Positions 1 through 6,140 of a stretch of DNA of 14,786 bases are shown piece after piece. Each line of letters starts with the position of its first letter. The first letter of the stretch is position 1. This DNA is from JBFEUI01 sp041547565 (GTDB taxonomy: Bacteria; Pseudomonadota; Gammaproteobacteria; Thiohalomonadales; Thiohalomonadaceae), in NCBI GenBank assembly GCA_041547565.1, contig JBFEUI010000069.1, positions 1 to 14,786 of the forward strand. Reading direction: 5' to 3'. The notes below the pieces were generated by a model. That model had not been told where the DNA came from. It did no database searches and saw only the letters and a list, made by a program, of their open reading frames with translations. The position numbers and the translations under genes were made by a program.

Positions 1-3000
1 CGCGCGGTGATGCATCCGAGGGGAATGACTACCAGGGTCAGCAGCGTGGAGACCAGCACGCCGAACAACAGCGAGATTGCCATGCCCTGGAAGATGGGAT
101 CGGTCAATATCACGCTTGAACCGCCAACGAGGGCGAAGGCTGTGATCAGGATCGGGCGTGTACGGGTCTTGCAGGCCATGACCACCGAGTCGCGGATATC
201 GACACCGCTGTTTACCATGTTGATGGAGAAGTCCACCAGCAAGATGGAGTTGCGCACGATAATGCCGGCCAGCGCGATAAAGCCGATCATGGAGGTGGCA
301 GTAAACTCCGCGCCAAGCAACCAGTGTCCCGGTATAATTCCAATCAACGTCAAGGGTATCGGTGCCATGATCACGGCCGGCACCATAAAATTACCGAACT
401 CCCACACCACCAGGATGTAGATCAGCACCAGAGCCACGCCGAATGCCGCACCCATGTCGCGGAAGGTCTCATAGGTCACGGTCCATTCACCGGTCCACTC
501 AAATGCCGACTTGCCATCGTCAACCGGTGGACCGAGATACTCTCCGGACAGCAGCTGACCATCCGGTGTGGTGTACTCCTGTAGCAGATCTTCTACCTCG
601 AACATGCCGTAGATGGGGGCGGCGAGACGCCCGACCGCTTCACCCACCACGTATTCGATAGGACGTAGATCCTTGTGGTAGATAATCGCATCCTGCTGCT
701 GCTTGTAGAACCCTCCCAGCTCGGCCAACGGTACCGTGCTGCCGTCCGCCGCAGGTATCGGCATGTCAGCAAACCGCGATACCTGGGCACGTGTGGCGAG
801 CGGTACCTGCAGAACTATATAGGTCGGTTCCAGCGCACTACCCTGTTTCACGTCACCGAGCTTGTACCCCCCCATGGCCATCGACAGGTTGCGGTTGATG
901 GCATCGACAGAGATGCCTCGGCGTACCGCCTTTTCAGTATCCACCTCAAAGCGCCAGATGTCGTAGGGCTGCTGCATGTAATTGTCGACATCCGCCACGT
1001 TCTCGGCCTGCTCGAAGATCTCGGTAATTTTTGCCGCCACCTCACGCCTTGTCTGCGCATCGGGTCCGTACACCTCGGCCACCATCGCCTGCAGTACCGG
1101 CGGACCGGGCGGCATTTCTACAACGGTGATTCGTGCCCCCAGTTCCTGCGCCATCGGCTTAAGTAATTCACGGGTTATTACGGCAATCTCATGGCTGCTA
1201 CGCTCGCGTTCGCTCTTGTGCAGCAACTGCACATGAAGCTCTGCCTGCCACGGTTCCTGGCGCAGGTAATAGTGGCGCACCATGCCGTTGAAATCGAACG
1301 GCTGCGCGGCACCCACGTAGCTCTGGATCGCGGTGACCTCGGGAAGTTGGCGCACCTTCTCGGCCATGCGGTGGGTCAGGTTTGCCGTGACAGGCAACGC
1401 GGTACCTTCCGGCATATTTAGCACGACGCTGTACTCCGGCTTGTTATCCAGCGGCAGCATCTTTACCGTCACAGCGGTGGTATAGAACATAATGCAGGCA
1501 AGGAAAAACGCGGCAATAATACTTGCCAGCGTTACCCAGCCCAGCTTTCTGTTGCCGATAATCGGCATCAGAACTCTGCGAAACAGCCGCTCCAGCTTTT
1601 CATTGAACTGGTGCTCCTTGGCTTCGGCCTTGCGCAGCTTTTCCATGCTGGGCCGAATGCGCATCGCCAGCCAAGGCGTAAAGATAAACGCCGCAAACAG
1701 GGAAAACAGCATCGCAACCGAACCGAGGGCCGGTATCGGCTCCATGTAGGGCCCCATCATTCCGCTAACAAACCCCATGGGCAGCAGTGCTGCAATAACG
1801 GTAAAGGTGGCCAGTATGGTGGGATTACCCACTTCACGCACCGCATCAACGGCGGTATCCGTGTCCATCTCGCCCTTCTCCAGCCAGCGGCGGTAGATGT
1901 TTTCCACTACCACGATGGCATCGTCAACCAGAATGCCTATGGAGAATATCAGTGCGAACAGGCTGACCCTGTCAATGGTGTAACCCATAACCCATGCAGA
2001 GAACACGGTCACCAGGATCACCACGGGAATAACGAACAGCACCACCACGGCGGGACGGATGCCCAGTGCGAACCAGACCAGCAGACCGACGATGGCCGTG
2101 GCCACAAACAATTTAAATATCAGTTCGTTGACCTTGTCATCCGCTGTCTCGCCATAGTTGCGCGTAATATCGATATTGACGTTGGAGGGAATCAAGCGCC
2201 CCTTCAGGGTGCCCACCTTCTCGATAATGGCATTGGCAACCGTTACGCCGTTAGTGCCCTCTTTCTTGGCCAGTGCCACAGTGACGCTGGGCAGGCCGTC
2301 CGCCTCGCTGTCACCGGCATAGGACGGACCGGTATAAAACTGCACCAGTTGCGTTGTTTCGGCGGGTGCCTGAAACACCCTGGCCACATCCCTGACGTAC
2401 ACCGGCACATTCCCCTGGATGGCGACCACCAGGTTTGCTATGTCATCGGGTGATTTGAGGAACGAACCGGTATTGATCGTGAAGTAGCGGTTGCCGCTCT
2501 CTATCGAACCGGCGCGTTTTTCGTTATTGGCGGTACGAATGGTGTTGGCGACCTGGTCGAGTGTAATACCGTACCCGGAAAGACGCTCCGGATAGACCTC
2601 CACCCTGACCTGCTCCGAACGCCCGCCGACAATAAAGCCCTGCCCGGTATTGGGTATCTGTTTCAGGCTTTGCAGCAAGTCGAGCGCCAGGGCTCGGAGG
2701 ATGCCGTCATCGGTGCTGTCAGACCAGAGGGTAAGGGTAACAACCGGCACATCGTCGATACCCTTGGGTTTGACCAGGGGAGGAGAAACCCCCGGTGGAA
2801 TCTTGTCCATGTTCGATTGCAGCTTGTCGTGAACCTTGACGATGGATGGGCCCAGGCGCTCGCCCACTTCAAACTGCACGGTCACCATTCCGTCACCGTG
2901 ACGGGATGCGGAATAAACATGCTTGACCCCGGGGATCTCGCTCATGATCCGCTCCAGCGGGTCGATCGCCAGGCTGGCAACCTGACCTGCAGAGGCGCCC

Positions 3001-3227
3001 GGGTAACTGATGAAGATATCCACCATCGGGACGGAGATCTGCGGGTCCTCCTGGCGTGGCGTGAAGATCAACCCCAGAATCCCCATCGCCAGCATGGCAA
3101 AGAAGAGCAGCGGGGATAGCGGTGAGTGAATAAAGCTCCGTGCCATGCGGCCGGCCAGGCCCAGGGAGCTGGCCGTATCGCTGTTTTCCTGACTAACGTT
3201 GGTTTGATTTTCTGGCTTCTGCGTCAT
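1..3227 (-). CDS. RND-family efflux permease, inner membrane (C-terminal end cut by window edge)
   Basis: Inner-membrane, proton-driven RND transporter of the AcrB/CzcA superfamily, which would export a drug, metabolite or metal through a tripartite pump with the adaptor encoded just upstream. The frame is open from an ATG at 3227 to base 1, giving 1075 complete residues. It breaks off in the last transmembrane helix, so probably only a short tail is missing. TM1 lies at about residues 36-54. The TM4 proton-relay pair is present as D435-D436 in GILVDDAIVVVEN. Two large periplasmic loops follow TM1 and TM7. The TM10 position that is Lys940 in AcrB appears to be Arg992 (IIVRNSILLVDF). The long hydrophilic N-terminus (about 30 residues) and the length exceed the usual 1020-1050. 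No clear Shine-Dalgarno precedes the ATG, and 53 bases separate it from the adaptor stop, so it is probably co-transcribed. No outer-membrane factor is visible; it may lie beyond the left edge. The substrate cannot be told. Confidence 0.93.
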   Translation of the reverse strand, partial: MTQKPENQTNVSQENSDTASSLGLAGRMARSFIHSPLSPLLFFAMLAMGILGLIFTPRQEDPQISVPMVDIFISYPGASAGQVASLAIDPLERIMSEIPGVKHVYSASRHGDGMVTVQFEVGERLGPSIVKVHDKLQSNMDKIPPGVSPPLVKPKGIDDVPVVTLTLWSDSTDDGILRALALDLLQSLKQIPNTGQGFIVGGRSEQVRVEVYPERLSGYGITLDQVANTIRTANNEKRAGSIESGNRYFTINTGSFLKSPDDIANLVVAIQGNVPVYVRDVARVFQAPAETTQLVQFYTGPSYAGDSEADGLPSVTVALAKKEGTNGVTVANAIIEKVGTLKGRLIPSNVNIDITRNYGETADDKVNELIFKLFVATAIVGLLVWFALGIRPAVVVLFVIPVVILVTVFSAWVMGYTIDRVSLFALIFSIGILVDDAIVVVENIYRRWLEKGEMDTDTAVDAVREVGNPTILATFTVIAALLPMGFVSGMMGPYMEPIPALGSVAMLFSLFAAFIFTPWLAMRIRPSMEKLRKAEAKEHQFNEKLERLFRRVLMPIIGNRKLGWVTLASIIAAFFLACIMFYTTAVTVKMLPLDNKPEYSVVLNMPEGTALPVTANLTHRMAEKVRQLPEVTAIQSYVGAAQPFDFNGMVRHYYLRQEPWQAELHVQLLHKSERERSSHEIAVITRELLKPMAQELGARITVVEMPPGPPVLQAMVAEVYGPDAQTRREVAAKITEIFEQAENVADVDNYMQQPYDIWRFEVDTEKAVRRGISVDAINRNLSMAMGGYKLGDVKQGSALEPTYIVLQVPLATRAQVSRFADMPIPAADGSTVPLAELGGFYKQQQDAIIYHKDLRPIEYVVGEAVGRLAAPIYGMFEVEDLLQEYTTPDGQLLSGEYLGPPVDDGKSAFEWTGEWTVTYETFRDMGAAFGVALVLIYILVVWEFGNFMVPAVIMAPIPLTLIGIIPGHWLLGAEFTATSMIGFIALAGIIVRNSILLVDFSINMVNSGVDIRDSVVMACKTRTRPILITAFALVGGSSVILTDPIFQGMAISLLFGVLVSTLLTLVVIPLGCITA

Positions 3228-3280
3228 TATCAGATGCTGTGGTTATTGTTTATTCGGTAGTAGTCGACGTACAGGATGGT

Positions 3281-4399
3281 TCAACGCAAACCGGGACCCG
3301 GTACCGCGACGATGCGCTCACCGCCGCTTAGCCCGGAAAGAACTGTAACCATGCCTGCTCCCGTGCGCGGACCGGTGCGTACCATGCGCAATTCCGTGTT
3401 GCCGGCTTCATTCACCACGTATACGGCTGGCAGGCTGCCGCGCCTTACCAGCGCAGTTGCAGGCACTACCGGGAATGACGCCTTTGGTGCATTGACATCG
3501 GCAACCATCACCTCGGTATACATGCCCGGCGCGGCGGGTGCATCGGCAGGCAGGTTAAGCTTCACCGTTACCGTGTGCCGCTTTGGATCGGCCATCGGGA
3601 AAATCTGCACCACCCTTACCGGGATCGGAGTACTGTGCACATCGAGCCGTGCCATAAGGGTGTCGCCCTCTTCTATGCCCGACAACAAGCGTGCGGGTAT
3701 TTCCACCTGGATCTGCAGCAGTTCGGCCTCGGCAAAAACAAGCAAGGGTTGGCCGGGCTGCACCGTATCACCGACCTCGACCATCTTCTTGACGATCACA
3801 CCATTGAAAGGTGCGTAGCCCACCGCATCACGCAGCTTGGCATCGATCTCATCCAGCTGTGAGCGGGCCTGCATAAAGGCGTGTCGTGCCTGTTCGATAT
3901 GGGTACTGCGGGAATAGAGGTCCGCGCTGCGCTCCATGCCGGGGCTCTGGTAACCCATCATGTCGGCAAAGTTGCGCGTAAACATCTGGTCAAACATGCC
4001 CGGCAGCCCCATACCGGACATGGTGTTTCTGGACTGGGGGGATACCAGCTCCCGGGTAAACTGTACGCCGGCATTGCGCAGCGCCGCATCAGCGTTGCCC
4101 ATCTGTGCCAACACCGCACGGCGTTTGGCCAGCAACTCATCATCGTCCAGCGCGACCAGCGCCGTGTCGGCAGAAAAACTGTCACCCTCTGTGCCAGCGA
4201 TAAACTCCACTCTGCCGGGCAGTTGCGCGGCAATGGTGACCTGCCTTGCGGGGACAACCGTTCCCCCCAGCACCACATGGCTCTGGTAGGGACTGAGCTG
4301 AACGGTTACATATTGTTCCGTGGCATGCAGCGGCTGAGACAGCAGCGCCAGTGAAAATGCGAAAAGAGCTTGTGTGAGAAAAGAGGATCTCAGCGACAT
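3281..4399 (-). CDS. RND efflux periplasmic adaptor (HlyD/AcrA-type membrane fusion protein)
   Basis: Periplasmic adaptor of 372 residues that would link the RND permease to an outer-membrane channel. Residues 1-26 form a Sec signal peptide: Arg near the start, a hydrophobic run, then cleavage after LHA. The first half of the lipoyl/barrel-sandwich fold is about 45-95 (VVPARQVTIAAQLPGRV) and the second half about 190-222 (APFNGVIVKKMVEVGDTVQPG). They flank a short helical hairpin, and a beta-barrel and membrane-proximal region follow to about 365. The hairpin holds a methionine-rich stretch (Met 127, 130, 135, 139, 147, 148, 155), discussed in the findings. The ATG at 4399 is preceded by a purine-rich GGGGACGG that may serve as ribosome binding site. 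It is first in the operon, about 100 bases downstream of a sigma-54 promoter and divergent from the activator gene. The family call is firm; the substrate is unknown. Confidence 0.92.
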   Translation of the reverse strand: MSLRSSFLTQALFAFSLALLSQPLHATEQYVTVQLSPYQSHVVLGGTVVPARQVTIAAQLPGRVEFIAGTEGDSFSADTALVALDDDELLAKRRAVLAQMGNADAALRNAGVQFTRELVSPQSRNTMSGMGLPGMFDQMFTRNFADMMGYQSPGMERSADLYSRSTHIEQARHAFMQARSQLDEIDAKLRDAVGYAPFNGVIVKKMVEVGDTVQPGQPLLVFAEAELLQIQVEIPARLLSGIEEGDTLMARLDVHSTPIPVRVVQIFPMADPKRHTVTVKLNLPADAPAAPGMYTEVMVADVNAPKASFPVVPATALVRRGSLPAVYVVNEAGNTELRMVRTGPRTGAGMVTVLSGLSGGERIVAVPGPGLR

Positions 4400-4478
4400 A
4401 GACTACCGTCCCCGTTATTTGCGTTATTGTGTTGTGACACCCAAACACCCTTACATTGCCGTATTATGAATTCACGCA

Positions 4479-4498
4479 CGCGCTTGTTATTGTGCGCG
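4479..4498 (-). other. Possible 5'-terminal mRNA hairpin of the efflux operon
   Basis: On the minus strand CGCGC and GCGCG form a perfect five-pair GC stem around a ten-base AT-rich loop, and two G-U pairs could extend it outward. The stem begins at the +1 position predicted from the sigma-54 promoter (about 4498), so it would be the first structure in the transcript. Its function is inferred; it could stabilise the mRNA or be chance. Confidence 0.3.
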
Positions 4499-4508
4499 CA
4501 ATACTAAG

Positions 4509-4524
4509 AGCAATTAGTATGCCA
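4509..4524 (-). promoter_or_regulatory. Sigma-54 (-24/-12) promoter for the efflux operon
   Basis: Read on the minus strand the site is TGGCATACTAATTGCT. The consensus recalled for sigma-54 promoters is TGGCAC-N5-TTGCW, so this differs only at the last base of the first block. The invariant GG (4523-4522) and GC (4511-4510) are exactly ten bases apart. Taking C4510 as -12 puts the transcription start near 4498, about 100 bases before the adaptor ATG. It lies between the adaptor and a divergently encoded sigma-54 activator, which strongly supports the call. Confidence 0.8.
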
Positions 4525-4568
4525 TCGCGTAAGTGACTGTTTTTTCGGCTGTTTATTTAAAATGCAGC

Positions 4569-4582
4569 GTTGCATTTGCAAC
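4569..4582. promoter_or_regulatory. Inverted repeat, likely enhancer site for the divergent activator
   Basis: GTTGCA-TT-TGCAAC is a perfect inverted repeat with a two-base centre. It sits about 78 bases upstream of the start predicted from the sigma-54 promoter, within the range normal for activator binding. The nine-base word TTGCAACAC (4576-4584) recurs at 4682-4690, inside the second palindrome, so the two sites probably bind the same protein. That this protein is the PAS/AAA+/Fis activator is inferred from position. Confidence 0.55.
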
Positions 4583-4681
4583 ACCCCTCCCTTTCACGAC
4601 CTATGAATACAGAGAGCACTGTTTTTTATCTTGTTGTTTTTGCTATTATTTTTGACGTTACCTTGCACAAGAGGGGCAGAC

Positions 4682-4698
4682 TTGCAACACTGTTGCAA
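4682..4698. promoter_or_regulatory. Perfect 17-base palindrome, second likely activator site
   Basis: TTGCAACA-C-TGTTGCAA is a perfect palindrome. Its centre is about 192 bases upstream of the sigma-54 start and about 114 bases (close to 11 helical turns) from the other inverted repeat, so the two would lie on roughly the same DNA face. A further related element, GTTGC-AAC-GCAAC, runs on to the right (4692-4704). The right arm overlaps a possible -35 element of the activator's own promoter. Confidence 0.55.
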
Positions 4699-4722
4699 CG
4701 CAACGCATACGCCTTTTATTAG
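4693..4722 (+). promoter_or_regulatory. Weak candidate sigma-70 promoter of the activator gene
   Basis: TTGCAA (4693-4698) could be a -35 element and TATTAG (4717-4722) a -10 element, with an 18-base spacer and a start near 4729, ahead of the ATG at 4764. Both hexamers are imperfect. The interest is that the -35 coincides with an arm of the palindrome, which would allow autoregulation. Confidence 0.3.
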
Positions 4723-4763
4723 GGTAACAGTTCAAAAATAGACACGATCTGGACGAATAGCCA

Positions 4764-6113
4764 ATGTCTTCACTCGACTCGGTCCTTGCAATCATCAAAG
4801 CCATCGTAGAACACGTCGATGAGGGCATTATCGTTGCCGATGCGGGCGGCGCAGTGCTCTACCACAATCCGGCTGTCCTCGAACTGCTCGAACTGGACAC
4901 CGATCACGCCGTAGAAGACTTCAGGGGACTGGGAAACATCAACCTGCAAAAGTCTTTGTTGCGTGCTGCAATAGATGCGGGTGAAGTGGATGCCGCAGGC
5001 AAACCCAGCGGAAATTTCGTCCGCTTTGAGGAGACGGTCAAACGGGGCGAAAGCACCCATTACCTGGAATTCAACAGCGGCCTGATCTCGGTTGTCGACG
5101 CAGACCGCAAGTTGCGCCTGGTGGTGATTCGCGATCGCACCCAGGAGCGCCAGTTACAGGCAGTACTGTCGGGCAGCAGCGGCATCGTATCGAATGACCC
5201 AAAACTGCTTGAGATCATCGACCGCATCAACCAAATCGCGCCGACCAACGCCTTCGTCCTGCTGCAGGGCGAATCGGGTACCGGCAAAACCCAGTTGGCG
5301 CGCCAGATCCACCGATTGAGCAACCGCGCCAGGCACCCCTTTATCGAGGTCAACTGTGCGGCCATCCCGGAGAGCCTGATCGAGTCCGAACTGTTCGGCC
5401 ATATCAAAGGGGCGTTTACCGGTGCGGTACAGGATCGTCCCGGGCGCTTTCAGGCCGCTCACAAGGGAACGCTGTTTCTTGACGAGGTCAGTGAAATACC
5501 GCTCAACCTGCAGGCAAAACTTCTGAAAGTGCTGCAGGACCAGCAGTTTGAAATGGTCGGTTCCGACAAGACGGTTAAGGTTGACGTGCGTGTCATTGCC
5601 GCCTCCAACCTCAACCTGCGTGATGCTGTCGACAGCGGCGATTTTCGCGCCGACCTGTTCTACCGTCTTGCGGTCATCCCCATCAGCGTCCCTCCCCTAC
5701 GTGAACGTCCGGGCGACATCCCGCTGCTCATTAAGCATTTCTGCGAATCGCTGTCTGTCAGGGGCTACCCCACCGATGTGCAGTGCAATTCCGAGGCGAT
5801 GAAAATGATGATGGACTACCCGTGGCCCGGCAATGTGCGCGAACTGGCCAATGCGGTCGAGCACGGCCTGGTTTGTGCTGTCGACAAGGTGGTCACGCCA
5901 CAAAGTCTGCCACAGGATATCCAGAGTTACTGTTCGGTCGGTTTTAAAAATCGCAAAACCGTGCGAAACGCCGATGAGGAACAGCAGAAACAAGCGATCG
6001 TCGAGGCCCTGGACAGTGCCAATGGCAGCCGCGCCGTGGCTGCGACCATGCTTGGGATAGACCGCACGACACTGTGGCGCCGGATGCAAAAACTTGGCAT
6101 AAATCAGGGCTAG
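4764..6113 (+). CDS. Sigma-54-dependent transcriptional activator (PAS, AAA+, Fis-type HTH)
   Basis: Cytoplasmic enhancer-binding protein of 449 residues that uses ATP to open sigma-54 promoters. Residues 1-130 contain a PAS-type sensor (DEGIIVADAGGAVLYHNPA). There is no receiver domain, so the signal is probably a ligand or redox state and not phosphorylation. The AAA+ domain spans about 140-370: Walker A GESGTGKT at 169-176, the sigma-54-contacting loop GAFTGA intact at 216-221, Walker B TLFLDE at 236-241, arginines in FRADLFYRL at about 295-301, and WPGNVREL at 354-361. A Fis-type helix-turn-helix ends the protein (about 405-445, AVAATMLGIDRTTLWRRM). GGACGA lies ten bases before the ATG as a modest ribosome binding site. 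It is divergent from the RND pump genes, whose sigma-54 promoter and palindromes lie in the shared gap, so it very likely controls them. The specific signal is unknown. Confidence 0.95.
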   Translation: MSSLDSVLAIIKAIVEHVDEGIIVADAGGAVLYHNPAVLELLELDTDHAVEDFRGLGNINLQKSLLRAAIDAGEVDAAGKPSGNFVRFEETVKRGESTHYLEFNSGLISVVDADRKLRLVVIRDRTQERQLQAVLSGSSGIVSNDPKLLEIIDRINQIAPTNAFVLLQGESGTGKTQLARQIHRLSNRARHPFIEVNCAAIPESLIESELFGHIKGAFTGAVQDRPGRFQAAHKGTLFLDEVSEIPLNLQAKLLKVLQDQQFEMVGSDKTVKVDVRVIAASNLNLRDAVDSGDFRADLFYRLAVIPISVPPLRERPGDIPLLIKHFCESLSVRGYPTDVQCNSEAMKMMMDYPWPGNVRELANAVEHGLVCAVDKVVTPQSLPQDIQSYCSVGFKNRKTVRNADEEQQKQAIVEALDSANGSRAVAATMLGIDRTTLWRRMQKLGINQG

Positions 6114-6114
6114 C

Positions 6115-6132
6115 GGGTCACCGCCGGTACCC
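6115..6132. terminator. Weak hairpin between convergent genes
   Basis: GGGT-c-ACC, loop GCC, GGT-ACCC can form a seven-pair stem with one bulged base between the activator stop (6113) and the kinase stop (6141). There is no clean T run on either side, so if it ends transcription it does so poorly or with help. Confidence 0.25.
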
Positions 6133-6140
6133 TCTTCAGT

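Noticed and set aside
1611..2453. 280-residue plus-strand open frame opposite the RND permease
   Set aside because: It is a shadow of the real minus-strand gene: composition is His/Gln-rich, there is no ribosome binding site, and the opposite frame has a continuous, recognisable RND sequence.
4673..4685. GG...GC pair on the plus strand that resembles a sigma-54 promoter for the activator
   Set aside because: The spacing between available GG and GC pairs is seven to nine bases, not ten, so the element is not functional by the usual rule.
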